A stretch of 64,000 bases of DNA from UBA4738 sp002413305 (GTDB taxonomy: Bacteria > Actinomycetota > UBA4738), in NCBI GenBank assembly GCA_036847185.1, contig DAIUAM010000001.1, positions 62,001 to 126,000 on the forward strand, given 5' to 3'. Below, one piece after another: positions 16,815 to 25,275 of the stretch. The first letter of the stretch is position 1. Every line of letters begins with the position of its first letter. Made by a program: the position numbers and the translations under genes. The notes under the pieces are model-generated. The model did not search any database. It had not been told where the DNA came from and was given only the letters and a program-made list of their open reading frames with translations.

Positions 16815-17494
16815 CTCGCATCCCCCCGCAGCAGGGCGGTGATTCGGTCGGCGAGCAACCCGTAATCGACCGGACCGACCTGCTTGTACGCCACTCGTCC
16901 GCCGGGCGAGATGACGAACGTCTCGGGCACGCCGTACACGCCGTAGGCGAGGGCGGTGCTCGATCCCGGATCGGCCGCCAGCGGCCAGTCCATGTGCAGC
17001 TCGGAGGCGAAAGCACGAGAGTTCGATGTCGGGTCCTCGAACGGGATGCCGATCAGCACCACGCCCTGGTCCCGGAACCGCTGCCACGTGGCCACCAGCG
17101 CGTTGTGTTCGATCCGGCAGTCGGTGCACCAAGAGGCCCAGAAGTTGATCACCACGACCTGTCCTCGGAACCGCCCGAGCCGGATCGGTGGCTGCCCCCC
17201 ACCGGAGAGCGCGGGCAGGTCGAACCCCGGCGCGGGCTTGCCGGTCAGCGCCGAGTCGATTCGGTTCGGGTCGTTCCTCAGGCCGAACCCGAACAGCGCC
17301 GTGAGCAGGGCCACCGCGCCGACGACCGAGCCGAACAGGATCCACCGGGAACGCCGCCGGCGGTGGGGCGGCCCGTCCTGCCCGAGCAAGGAGGGATGCA
17401 CCGCGGTCTCGGCGCTTTCGGCCGGCTCGGCGCCCCCGGATGACGGAGCGGTGTCCGGCCCCGTCGGCGTCACCGGTTCGCCTTCATCGGACAC
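16811..17494 (-). CDS. ccmG: Thiol:disulfide interchange protein CcmG (DsbE/ResA type)
   Basis: A 227-residue thioredoxin-like protein anchored by one helix (about residues 51-71), with the redox site NFWASWCTDC (C123, C126), the glycine-rich GIPFEDP loop, and the cis-proline region YGVYGVPETFVI. It passes electrons to CcmH in the periplasm or outer face of the membrane. The 50-residue acidic, Pro-rich N-terminal cytoplasmic extension is longer than in most CcmG. The start GTG at 17494 lies 11 nt inside ccmF, so translation is coupled. Confidence 0.9.
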   Translation of the reverse strand: MSDEGEPVTPTGPDTAPSSGGAEPAESAETAVHPSLLGQDGPPHRRRRSRWILFGSVVGAVALLTALFGFGLRNDPNRIDSALTGKPAPGFDLPALSGGGQPPIRLGRFRGQVVVINFWASWCTDCRIEHNALVATWQRFRDQGVVLIGIPFEDPTSNSRAFASELHMDWPLAADPGSSTALAYGVYGVPETFVISPGGRVAYKQVGPVDYGLLADRITALLRGDAR

Positions 17495-19481
17495 CGGCCA
17501 GCTCCTTCTCGCGCGGAGCCGGCCGCAGCGGAACGCGCCGACGGCGGTCCGGCCAGGCGGCAAAGACGCCGCCCAGCGCCATCACGCCCCCGCCCACCCA
17601 CAGCCACATCACGCCTGGGTTCAGGAAGAGCCGGAACGTCGCCTGCTGCCCGCCATTCACGAACCCCAGGACCGTCGTGTAGAGGTCACGGAAGACGCCG
17701 TACTGGATCGAAGGGGTCCCGATCGGGTCGTTCGGCGCCGAGGGATAGAGGTTGAGCGAGGGGTGGACGAACCCCTCCACCCGCCGGTCCCGGAAGACCG
17801 TGAGGTCTGCGACCGTGACCGTGCGCTGCGGCTGCTGGACCACCCGGAAGCCGTCGTAGCGAAGGGCGTAGCCCTGGAACCGGACCTGCTGGCCCCTGGC
17901 CAGCGTCACCTCGGTCTGGTGGGCGAACGAGGTCGACACCGTGATGCCCGCCGCCGCCAGCGCCACGCCCAGGTGCACGACCAGACCCCCGTACAGCCTC
18001 CGGTTGCGCCCGAGCGCTCTCGGCACGGCCCTCGCCGGCCTGGTGCCGGTGGCCTTCGCGAAGGCCCGCACGCCCCGGAGGATCTCCCCGAGGTTCGCCA
18101 CGAACACGAAGGCGGCCATGCCCAGGGCCGCGATCGCCGCAAGGTTCCGGAGGCCGGCCACGGCCAGAGCGGCGATCGTGAGCGCCCCCGCTGCCGACGG
18201 CACCGTCACCCGCCGACGTGCCTGTTCGGGCGTTGCGCTCCGCCACGGCAGCAGCGGGCCCACGCCCATGAGGAATAGCAACAGCAGGAACAGCGGGATG
18301 GTGGTCTGCCTGAAGTACGGCCCCCCCACCGTGACCTGGCGGTTCGTCAGCGCTTCGACGATCAGCGGGAAGATCGTCCCCAGCAGCACGACGAACGTGA
18401 TGCCCAGCAGGATCAAGTTGTTGCCGAGGAACGCCGATTCGCGGGACAACGCCGAGTCGAAGCGGCCCTCGGACCGCAGCCGCCAGGACTGCGCGGCGAT
18501 CAGGCCGAACCCTCCCAGCAGCACCAGCACCAGCAACCCGAGGTACATCGGGCCGACGGGCGACTTGGCGAACGCGTGGACGCTGGACAGGATCGACCCG
18601 CGGGTGAGGAAGGTCCCGAACGTGGTCAGGGCGAAGGCCCCGACCACCAGCGAGAGGTTCCAGACCTTCAGCATGCCGCGGCGCTCCTGGATGACGACGG
18701 AATGCAGGAACGCGGTGGTCATGAGCCACGGCAGGAGCGCCACGTTCTCGACCGGGTCCCACGCCCAGTAGCCGCCCCACCCCAGCACGTCGTACGACCA
18801 CAGCGCGCCCAGCACCAGCCCGACGGTCAGCGCGATCCACGCGAACAACGCCCACCGCCGGGTCAGCCGCACCCACCGGTCCGACACCGTCCCGCTGATG
18901 AGCGCGGCCACGGCGAAGGCGAACGGCACGGTCATCCCGATGAACCCGAGGTACAGGAACGGGGGGTGGACGGCCATGAGCGGGTGGTTCTGAAGGAGCG
19001 GCAGCGGTCCCGCGCCATCGGCCGGAACGGTCGTGAACGTGGCGAACGGCCGGGTCGGCCCCAGGACCAGCACCAGGTAGAACACCGACACGCCGAACAG
19101 CACGGCCATGGCCAGCGGGAAGGTCTCGGGCCTCCGCGTCCGGAACCGCCACGCGACGGCGGCGATGAACCCCGCCAGGATGAGGTTCCACAGGAGCAGT
19201 GAGCCCTCGTCCGCCGACCACAGCGCCAGGACCTTGAAGAAGGTCGGCGTGGCGCGGCTCGAGTTCTCGGCGACGTACTTGATCGAGAAGTCGTTGGCCA
19301 GGATGGCGGCCAGCATCGCCCCGTTCGCCGCCGCAACCACGCCCAACAGCGAGAACGCGGTCGTCCGGGCGCTCTCCACCAGCAGGGCGTTTCGCTTCCG
19401 CCACCCGATCACCGACGCGGCCAGACCGTACAGCGACAGCATCAGGCCGAGGATCAGCGCGAACGTCCCGAGCCTGCTCAT
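17484..19481 (-). CDS. ccmF: Haem lyase CcmF
   Basis: A 665-residue polytopic protein, close to the usual CcmF length. It contains the WWD haem-handling domain (WGGYWAWDPVEN, near residue 235), the neighbouring conserved segments VHPPFLYLGFIGMT and FLTRGSILSSVHAF, and a large C-terminal periplasmic domain. CcmF ligates haem from CcmE onto apocytochrome c. The ATG at 19481 abuts the ccmE stop. It overlaps ccmG by 11 nt. Confidence 0.95.
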   Translation of the reverse strand: MSRLGTFALILGLMLSLYGLAASVIGWRKRNALLVESARTTAFSLLGVVAAANGAMLAAILANDFSIKYVAENSSRATPTFFKVLALWSADEGSLLLWNLILAGFIAAVAWRFRTRRPETFPLAMAVLFGVSVFYLVLVLGPTRPFATFTTVPADGAGPLPLLQNHPLMAVHPPFLYLGFIGMTVPFAFAVAALISGTVSDRWVRLTRRWALFAWIALTVGLVLGALWSYDVLGWGGYWAWDPVENVALLPWLMTTAFLHSVVIQERRGMLKVWNLSLVVGAFALTTFGTFLTRGSILSSVHAFAKSPVGPMYLGLLVLVLLGGFGLIAAQSWRLRSEGRFDSALSRESAFLGNNLILLGITFVVLLGTIFPLIVEALTNRQVTVGGPYFRQTTIPLFLLLLFLMGVGPLLPWRSATPEQARRRVTVPSAAGALTIAALAVAGLRNLAAIAALGMAAFVFVANLGEILRGVRAFAKATGTRPARAVPRALGRNRRLYGGLVVHLGVALAAAGITVSTSFAHQTEVTLARGQQVRFQGYALRYDGFRVVQQPQRTVTVADLTVFRDRRVEGFVHPSLNLYPSAPNDPIGTPSIQYGVFRDLYTTVLGFVNGGQQATFRLFLNPGVMWLWVGGGVMALGGVFAAWPDRRRRVPLRPAPREKELAGVR

Positions 19482-19901
19482 CTAGCCCCCGGTCACGTGC
19501 GCCGACGTTGGGGTCACCCCCGGAGCGGGCGGCGTGTAGTTGTCGCTGTGCTTGACCAGAACCGTGTCCGCATGGAACGCGCCATCCCGCCCGTAGTACC
19601 CCTCGACCACGACGCCCTGTCCCGCCCGGAACAGGGACGGCACCCCGCCGCTGTCCACGACCGACATCCGGGTGGTCTCGTCGCTGACGACGAACGTGAT
19701 GTCCCGTCCCTTCGTCTGCACGGTTCCCGGCAGGACGAGCCCGCCCAGCCGGACGCGCTGACCGACCAGCGTCTGCCCCGACCGCAGGATCTCGGTCGGC
19801 GTCTTGTAGTAGACGAGGTTCCCGCCCAGGCCGCGCGCCAGCACCCAGATCAGCGCGCCGGCGATCACCGCCAGCACGATGGCGATCCGTCCCTTCTTCA
19901 C
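19482..19901 (-). CDS. ccmE: Cytochrome c-type haem chaperone CcmE
   Basis: A 139-residue OB-fold haem chaperone with an N-terminal anchor (IAIVLAVIAGALIWVLARG) and the haem-binding motif VKHSDNY, in which H118 would bind haem covalently and Y122 coordinate it. The segment LVGQRVRLGGLVLPGTV is characteristic. CcmE receives haem from CcmC/D with the help of the CcmAB ATPase and delivers it to CcmF. The GTG at 19901 is preferred because the next residues KKGRI begin the anchor; the 47 residues encoded upstream lack family features. The motif is the histidine type, not the cysteine variant found in some archaea and deltaproteobacteria. Confidence 0.93.
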   Translation of the reverse strand: MKKGRIAIVLAVIAGALIWVLARGLGGNLVYYKTPTEILRSGQTLVGQRVRLGGLVLPGTVQTKGRDITFVVSDETTRMSVVDSGGVPSLFRAGQGVVVEGYYGRDGAFHADTVLVKHSDNYTPPAPGVTPTSAHVTGG

Positions 19902-19953
19902 GGTTCGTCTTCCCGCATCTCTCGCGGCTTCCGGGGCGGCCCGGCTCGCCGCT

Positions 19954-20118
19954 TCAGGTCGAACGTCCACGCCGTACGGCGATGGCCGCGTTACGAGCCC
20001 TGGCCCGGCGGGCCCGCGCGAACAACCTGGCCAGGTAGCCACCCAGCGCAGCGACCGTCACCGCATAGGCCGCGATCACGTAGCCGATGTTGTTCGGCGC
20101 AGCGCCGAGTTCAGCCAC
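19954..20118 (-). CDS. ccmD: CcmD small membrane protein
   Basis: A 54-residue frame in the place where ccmD belongs, starting at a GTG at 20118 that overlaps the ccmC stop by 8 nt (GTGGCTGA). It has one hydrophobic helix (YVIAAYAVTVAALGGYLA) followed at once by an Arg-rich cytoplasmic segment (RLFARARRARAR), the standard CcmD plan. CcmD helps release holo-CcmE from CcmC. Position, topology and composition support the call; such short proteins have little sequence conservation. It is easy to miss because of its size. Confidence 0.82.
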   Translation of the reverse strand: MAELGAAPNNIGYVIAAYAVTVAALGGYLARLFARARRARARNAAIAVRRGRST

Positions 20119-20890
20119 GCGCGGAAACCTCCTTCGGTGCGGGCGGGGTCGGCGGCGGCTCGACCGGGGCAGATCGCGGTTCGAGCCGCGGAGAGAGCGC
20201 CTCGCTGATCGCCCGATCCTCCAGGCGCCCGACCCGCAGGCGGAACGTCACCAGGTACGCGTACAGCAGAGTGAACGCCGCCACCCCGACCAACAAGCCC
20301 GCGGCCATGCTTGCCGCCATGCGGGGCGCGACGTGCAGGAGGGCCGGGGCCTGGTGCTGCGACCGCCACCAGGTCACCGAGAGATGCACGATCGGCACGT
20401 CGACGAAGGCCACGATCCCGATCGCCGCCGACCACCGGGCCCGCTTCGCCGGGCTGTCCGGGAGGCGGCGAACGGCCAGGTAGCCCACGTAGATCAGGAA
20501 CAGCACCGCCGTGGTGGTCAGGCGCGGGTCCCACGTCCACCAGATCCCCCATGTCGGCTTGGCCCAGATCGAACCGAGCACCAACGTCAACCCGATGAAC
20601 AGCACCCCGACCTCGGCGGAGGCGGCCGCCAGCCGGTCCCACCTGATCCGCTTCGTCGCCAGGTAGGCCACGCTCGCCGCGAACACGATGAAGAAGGAGA
20701 GATAGGCCAGCCAGGCCGAAGGAACGTGCACGTAGATGATGCGGAACACGTTGCCCTCGTCGGCGTCGGGAGGTGTGACCCACAGGCCCAGCACGGCCGT
20801 GGCGATCACGCCGGCCGCGGCGAGCAGGCCGAGCACCTTCTCGCCCCTCCGGGCGGTGAGCCTGCCCATCATCCGTTCGGCGGTGCTCAT
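20111..20890 (-). CDS. ccmC: Haem exporter/handling protein CcmC
   Basis: A 259-residue membrane protein with six helices and the WWD-family signature WGIWWTWDPRLTT (near residue 115), together with conserved VHVPSAW and a HLSVTWW loop whose histidine binds haem. It loads haem on CcmE. The C-terminal tail from about residue 225 is a Pro-rich cytoplasmic extension. The start ATG at 20890 is 10 nt past the ccmB stop; the 3' end overlaps ccmD. Confidence 0.94.
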   Translation of the reverse strand: MSTAERMMGRLTARRGEKVLGLLAAAGVIATAVLGLWVTPPDADEGNVFRIIYVHVPSAWLAYLSFFIVFAASVAYLATKRIRWDRLAAASAEVGVLFIGLTLVLGSIWAKPTWGIWWTWDPRLTTTAVLFLIYVGYLAVRRLPDSPAKRARWSAAIGIVAFVDVPIVHLSVTWWRSQHQAPALLHVAPRMAASMAAGLLVGVAAFTLLYAYLVTFRLRVGRLEDRAISEALSPRLEPRSAPVEPPPTPPAPKEVSARG

Positions 20891-20900
20891 GGGACGTGCC

Positions 20901-21575
20901 TCAATCCTCCAGCAGGTAGGGATAGACCAGCGTACCGGCTGCCAGGAACACCAGGTCGAACGCCACCAGCAGTCCCAGCCACCCACCGGCCTGACCGCCT
21001 CGCCCCGTCGTCGCCAGGCTGGTGGCCTTGACTCCCGCCACCAGGACCGGCGTGGCCAGCGGCAGCACCAGGAGCGGGAAGATCGCCTCCCGAGCCCGCG
21101 GGGATTCGGCCAGGACGCCGAACAGCGACCCCACCGCGGCCAGCCCGACGGTCCCCAGCACGAACGCGCCGGCAAGCACGAAGGGCGCCCCCCCGAGCGA
21201 CAGGTCGAACAGCCCCACGACCAGCGTGATCACCGCGACCTCCAGCGCCAGGAGCTGCGCGGCGACGGCCGCGGCCTTGCCCAGGAACACGGCGGCCTTG
21301 TCCATCGGCGCCAGCAACAACCCCTCCAGGGCTCCGTCCTCTCCTTCGGCCTCGTAGGCCCGGCGGAACGCCAGGACGGATGCGAAGAGCACCGCCAGCC
21401 ACAGCAGGCCGGGCGCGGTTTCCTGGAGGAGCGTGCGTCCCGGGCCCAGAGACAGCCCGAACACGATTAGCAGGGTCCCCGCGAACGGCAGGATCGCGCT
21501 CAGCGCGTAACGTCCGCGAAGCTCGATCCGCAGGTCCTTGGCCGCCATGGCCACGCTCTGCCGAAGGAGGTTCAC
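20901..21575 (-). CDS. ccmB: Haem ABC transporter permease CcmB
   Basis: A 224-residue permease with six hydrophobic segments and the conserved N-terminal KDLRIELRGRYAL and EGLLLAPMDKAAVFLGK signatures. With CcmA it forms the ATPase that drives release of haem-loaded CcmE from CcmC. The start ATG at 21575 overlaps the ccmA stop (ATGA). Confidence 0.92.
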   Translation of the reverse strand: MNLLRQSVAMAAKDLRIELRGRYALSAILPFAGTLLIVFGLSLGPGRTLLQETAPGLLWLAVLFASVLAFRRAYEAEGEDGALEGLLLAPMDKAAVFLGKAAAVAAQLLALEVAVITLVVGLFDLSLGGAPFVLAGAFVLGTVGLAAVGSLFGVLAESPRAREAIFPLLVLPLATPVLVAGVKATSLATTGRGGQAGGWLGLLVAFDLVFLAAGTLVYPYLLED

Positions 21576-22279
21576 GAGGAAGCCGACCCTGCGGGGACCA
21601 GCCGTCCGCCGTCCATGAGCAGTGTCCTCCCGGCCATGTCTCCCCGGCCCGGGTCGTGCGTGGCCAGGATCACCGTTCGGCCTTCGGCTCCCGCATCCCG
21701 CACCGCGTCGTCCACGACCTCCTTGGCTTCTTCGTCCAGCCCCGCGTACGGCTCGTCAAGGAGCAGGAGCTCGGGACGGCGGAGCAGCGCCCGGGCGACG
21801 GCGACCCGCTGGCGCATCCCCTGCGAGTAGCCGGACACCCGGTCGTCGGCCGCGTCGGCCAGACCCGCCCGCTCCAGCGCCGGCCCGACCCGCGATGGGT
21901 CGAGGCCGTACAGCGTGCACACGAACCGCAGGTTCTCCCGCGCCGTCAGGTCTTCGTACAACCGCGTGCGGTGCCCGAGCAGCTCGCATCGCCGCCGGAT
22001 CTCGTCGCGGTCGCGAAGGAGATCGAACCCGAGCACCGAGCCGCTCCCGTAGGTCGGCGAGAGGGCCGTGGCCACGATCCGGAGTAGCGTGCTCTTCCCG
22101 GCGCCGTTCGGCCCCCGCAGCAGCAGCGTCTCTCCCCGTTCGACCCGGAGGCCCACCCGGACCACAGCCGGGGCGACGCCGAACACGCGCGTCACGCCCG
22201 ACAGCAGGACGGCCGGAGTGGCCGGGTCGGCCGCCGGGCTGCCATGGGTGCGCGGAGCGTCCACGGTGCGGGGAATCAC
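21572..22279 (-). CDS. ccmA: Haem exporter ATP-binding protein CcmA
   Basis: A 235-residue ABC ATPase with Walker A GPNGAGKST, signature SGYSQGMRQR, Walker B LLLLDEPYAGLD and the switch histidine in ATHDPG. The Q-loop region LLGHRTRLYEDLTARENL resembles CcmA. Its identity rests on operon position as first gene of ccmABCDEFGH. The GTG at 22279 is chosen because it lies 8 nt behind a -10 box; longer in-frame starts fall inside the neighbouring gene. An N-terminal extension of about 25 residues precedes the ATPase core. Confidence 0.9.
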   Translation of the reverse strand: MIPRTVDAPRTHGSPAADPATPAVLLSGVTRVFGVAPAVVRVGLRVERGETLLLRGPNGAGKSTLLRIVATALSPTYGSGSVLGFDLLRDRDEIRRRCELLGHRTRLYEDLTARENLRFVCTLYGLDPSRVGPALERAGLADAADDRVSGYSQGMRQRVAVARALLRRPELLLLDEPYAGLDEEAKEVVDDAVRDAGAEGRTVILATHDPGRGDMAGRTLLMDGGRLVPAGSASS

Positions 22280-22287
22280 GCAGGCCA

Positions 22288-22293
22288 AGGCTA
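22288..22293 (-). promoter_or_regulatory. -10 box TAGCCT of the ccm operon (leaderless)
   Basis: Minus-strand TAGCCT ends 8 nt before the ccmA GTG at 22279. It would drive the whole nine-gene unit down to 15301, since all later junctions overlap or are less than about 60 nt. Confidence 0.5.
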
Positions 22294-22352
22294 CCGCAGA
22301 GCCCTTCCCTGTGAGGCATCGAGGAACCGCGTCGCCCCGGCCGGTCTTTAGG

Positions 22353-23741
22353 TCATCCGGAGGGTGACGAGCAGCTGGCCAGCCAGTCCTCGACGCCACC
22401 GCGGGCGACCGCACGGACCGGGATGCCCGCCCCGGCCAGCAAGCTGGCCGCCATGGCCGAACGGTGCCCGGAGGCGCAGATCGTCCACACCGGTCCTTCG
22501 AGCCCCAGCTCGGCAACCTGGGGCAGGCGTTCGGGAAGGTCGCCGACGAACAGGTGCACGCTGTCCGGGATCCGGCCGGCGTCCCATTCGCCCTGCTGAC
22601 GGACGTCCAGCACGGCCGGTCCCCGCCCCGACCGGATCTCCCGGCAGAGATCGTCGACGGTTGCCACCGGATAGCTCGCCAGCTCCAGGCCGGCCCGGTG
22701 CCATGCTTCGACCCCACCGTCCAGGAACCCGAGCACGTGCTCGTACCCGACCCGCAAGAGCTGGATGACCGTTTCGGTCGCGGCGCCGGACGGCTCGAAC
22801 GGCAGGACCAGCACCAGCGGCGCGTCGAAGGGCACCAGCCAGCCGACATAGCTGCCGAACGCAGGGTCGAGCTCGACGTTCAGCGAGCCCGGGATGTGGG
22901 CGCCGGCGAACGCCTCCCTCGCGCGGGCATCGACCACCCACACCCCCGAACCCAACAGCCCGGCGGCCCGTTCTGGAGTGAGCGCCGGCAGCTTCGGGAT
23001 CGAACCGAGCACGCGAGGACCGGCGCGGTTGATGACGGCCATGTGGCGGTAGTACGCGGGAAACGAGGGCAGGCCCTCCAGCGCCTCGCGGACGAACGTC
23101 TGCTCGTCCGGCGCCCGGAGCGCGGCGTTCCCGTCATGTTCGGCACCGATCGTCGATGACCGGGACTTCGGCGCCGGGCCGGCCCCGCAGAAGCTGCCGG
23201 CGCCGTGCGTAGGGAGCACCCGGGTGTCGGCGGGCAGCGCGGCCAGACGCCGCAGGGTCCGGAACTGGGCCCGGGTCGATCCATCGGTCTGCTCCGGCCC
23301 CAGGAGGTCGGTTCGGCCGGCCCCGCCGACCATGAGGCTTCCCCCCGAGAACACGGCGGCCGGCTCCTCCACGCCGTCCTCGAACACGAGGTACGCGAGG
23401 TGCTCCGGCGTGTGCCCGGGCGTCTCCATGGCCACCAGCCGGATGCCGCCGAACCGCACCTCGTCGCCTTCGCGCAGCGGCCGGTGATCGAACGCGTACC
23501 GACCCCTTGCCGGCGCGCCGATCTCAGCCCCGGTGGCGTTGCGAACCTCCACCGCGCCCGACACGTAGTCGTTGTGCACGTGCGTCTCCAGCACGAACCG
23601 GATGGCCACGTCCCGGCCGGCGGCTCGGGCCAGGAACCTGCCCGCGTCCCGTTGCGGATCGATCAGCGCCGCTTCACCGCCCGAGCTGACGAGATACGTG
23701 GTGTCGCCGAGCCCGCGGGTCACGATCAGGTCGAGGTCCAT
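22353..23741 (-). CDS. Metallo-beta-lactamase fold protein with two rhodanese domains
   Basis: A 462-residue protein: MBL domain (about 1-245) with metal motif THVHNDYVSG and GHTPEHL, then two rhodanese domains (about 260-355 and 370-460). The second has an intact active-site loop ICASGHRS with the catalytic cysteine; the first has LPFEPSG in that place and lacks a cysteine, so is likely inactive. Relatives are persulfide dioxygenase/sulfurtransferase enzymes that oxidise glutathione or other persulfides in sulfide metabolism. Start ATG at 23741, with GGAG 8 nt upstream. It lies upstream of ccmA on the same strand but 73 nt separates them and ccmA has its own promoter. Confidence 0.85.
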   Translation of the reverse strand: MDLDLIVTRGLGDTTYLVSSGGEAALIDPQRDAGRFLARAAGRDVAIRFVLETHVHNDYVSGAVEVRNATGAEIGAPARGRYAFDHRPLREGDEVRFGGIRLVAMETPGHTPEHLAYLVFEDGVEEPAAVFSGGSLMVGGAGRTDLLGPEQTDGSTRAQFRTLRRLAALPADTRVLPTHGAGSFCGAGPAPKSRSSTIGAEHDGNAALRAPDEQTFVREALEGLPSFPAYYRHMAVINRAGPRVLGSIPKLPALTPERAAGLLGSGVWVVDARAREAFAGAHIPGSLNVELDPAFGSYVGWLVPFDAPLVLVLPFEPSGAATETVIQLLRVGYEHVLGFLDGGVEAWHRAGLELASYPVATVDDLCREIRSGRGPAVLDVRQQGEWDAGRIPDSVHLFVGDLPERLPQVAELGLEGPVWTICASGHRSAMAASLLAGAGIPVRAVARGGVEDWLASCSSPSG

Positions 23742-24102
23742 GACACTTCTCCGGCAGCCGGATGAGCGTGCCGAACGGCCCACGGGCGGGGCATCGGCGA
23801 TCCTCAGGCTATCTCATCGCCTGTGGAAGGCGAAGCGTCTTGATTTGCGGGATCTCTCGGGCCCGCGCGAGACTGGTCCGGCCCGCGCCCGTCCACGCCC
23901 CGGGCCCGCGCGATGCCCGTGAACCGCACGACCGACGAACGGAGGGCGCCCACGCATCGCCGTCCCAGCCGCCACCGAGTCACCCGGTTGCTGTCGGCGT
24001 CGCCACCGCTGACCTTTTTTCCGCCGGGGGTGGGTCAAGCCCGCCGGATGGGGAAGAAAAGAGTGTCGGGTGGCCGACATAGTCTCCGGATCGAAGGTCC
24101 CC
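23742..24102. other. Intergenic region between MBL-rhodanese and anti-sigma-type ATPase genes
   Basis: About 360 nt between divergent genes, with no frame that looks coding. It has a run of six T at about 24014-24020 and a direct repeat of the motif GCCACCG (GCCGCCACCG, GTCGCCACCG) near 23970-24007. A minus-strand TTGACC lies near 24030. I cannot place promoters with confidence and recognise no RNA element. Confidence 0.4.
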
Positions 24103-24501
24103 ATGGAGATCTCCACCAGGTTCGCCCTGAACGCTCGAGCACCAGGCGCGGCACGGCACTGGCTCGATCAGCTCGCTGGCGTCCTCCCCGGTGGCCGGCT
24201 CGACGACCTCCGGCTGGTGGTGTCCGAGCTGGTCACGAACTCCGTGATCCACTCGGATTCGCCGGGGCCCGACCGGGTCGACGTCAAGGTCCAGGTGCTC
24301 CCGGACCGGGTCCACGTGGAGGTCGTCGACTTCGGCCGGGGATTCGTGGCGGGCGTGAAGCGAGGTCCACCCGACGAGGGAGGCCGGGGCCTCGCCATCC
24401 TCCAGGGCATCGCGGACAGGTGGGGCGCCGAACGCTACCGTGAGACGATGGTCTGGGCCGAACTCTCCCTCCACAGAAGCCCGACCACCACCGTCGCTTG
24501 A
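24103..24501 (+). CDS. Histidine-kinase-like ATPase, anti-sigma factor type (RsbW/SpoIIAB-like)
   Basis: A 132-residue HATPase_c_2 domain standing alone. The N box is LVVSELVTNSVIHSD (Glu and Asn present), the G1 box VVDFGRGF, and the G2 region GGRGLAILQGIADRWG. Such stand-alone kinases bind and inhibit alternative sigma factors or phosphorylate anti-anti-sigma STAS proteins; no partner gene is in the window. The ATG at 24103 with GAAGG upstream is preferred over the GTG at 24070, whose extra 11 residues are not family-like. It converges with the Crp-like gene, stop to stop 6 nt apart. Confidence 0.8.
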   Translation: MEISTRFALNARAPGAARHWLDQLAGVLPGGRLDDLRLVVSELVTNSVIHSDSPGPDRVDVKVQVLPDRVHVEVVDFGRGFVAGVKRGPPDEGGRGLAILQGIADRWGAERYRETMVWAELSLHRSPTTTVA

Positions 24502-24507
24502 TCTCGG

Positions 24508-25275
24508 CTAGTCCAACCCGTCCGGCCCGTCCGGCCCGTCCGGCCCGGTCGAACCGTTCGGCCCGATGAGCCGCTCGTACTCCTCGCGAACCGCCGCGTA
24601 ACACTCGCACGACGCCTCTTCGAGCGCCGCCCGATCCAGCACTGTGATGTGACCCCGCCGGTAACGCACCAGGCCCGCGTTCTGCAACGTGCGGGCAGCC
24701 ACCGTGACCGACGGGCGGGTCACCCCCAACATGTCCGCCAGGAACTCCTGGGTCAGTTCGATCTCATCGCCCTCGACCCGGTCGTGGGTCTCCAGGAGCC
24801 ACCGGGCGCACCGCTGCTGGATCTCGTGGGCACCGTTACACGCCACGCTCTGGGAGATCTGGGCGAACACCACCTGGGTGTAGGCGAACATGAGCGAGGG
24901 GAGCTTGCCTTCGGCCACCATCTCGGCCCGGAAATGGTCCACGTCCATGGTCAGGCACTCGCCGGGGACCTGCGCCATCGCGATGAAGTGGCCCAAGCTC
25001 CCACCCCCGAACAGAGCGTGCACACCGACCATGCCCTCGCGTCCGATGGTGGCGGTCTCGAGCGCCCGGCCATCCGCCAGGGGGATCATCAGCGAGATCA
25101 CGCCCGACAGGGGGAAGTAGACCTTGCGGATCCGCGCCCCGGGCTCGACGAGCATGTCGTGCGGCGTGAGCGGCATTCGAGCCATGCTCGAGGCGAGGTG
25201 GTCGCGCTCTCCGTTCGGGAGTTCGGCGAGCAGGCGATTGCGCGCGAGATCCGACGCGCGAAGAGGAGACGACAT
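24508..25275 (-). CDS. Crp/Fnr family transcriptional regulator
   Basis: A 255-residue regulator: cyclic-nucleotide-type beta-barrel (about 20-145), dimer helix, and a winged helix-turn-helix (LTQEFLADMLGVTRPSVTVAARTL, about 180-203). The sensor domain (FPLSGVISLMIPLADGRALETATIGREGMVG) is of the type that often lacks the cAMP-contacting Arg, and none is obvious here; there are no Fnr-type N-terminal cysteines. A ribosome site GAGGGA precedes the ATG. The C-terminus ends in a Gly-Pro-Asp repeat encoded by a 9-bp tandem repeat. The ligand is unknown. Confidence 0.85.
   Translation of the reverse strand: MSSPLRASDLARNRLLAELPNGERDHLASSMARMPLTPHDMLVEPGARIRKVYFPLSGVISLMIPLADGRALETATIGREGMVGVHALFGGGSLGHFIAMAQVPGECLTMDVDHFRAEMVAEGKLPSLMFAYTQVVFAQISQSVACNGAHEIQQRCARWLLETHDRVEGDEIELTQEFLADMLGVTRPSVTVAARTLQNAGLVRYRRGHITVLDRAALEEASCECYAAVREEYERLIGPNGSTGPDGPDGPDGLD
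24521..24547. repeat. 9-bp tandem repeat (three perfect copies) in the crp-like 3' end
   Basis: TCCGGCCCG occurs three times in a row with diverged copies on both sides (TCCAACCCG, TTCGGCCCG). On the minus strand it encodes repeated Gly-Pro-Asp at the C-terminus of the Crp-like regulator. Confidence 0.8.

Noticed and set aside
23950..24060. c-di-GMP or other riboswitch-like element on the minus strand near 24.0 kb
   Set aside because: A loose resemblance to GGTGGCGACGC-type motifs only; pairing and conserved loops could not be completed.
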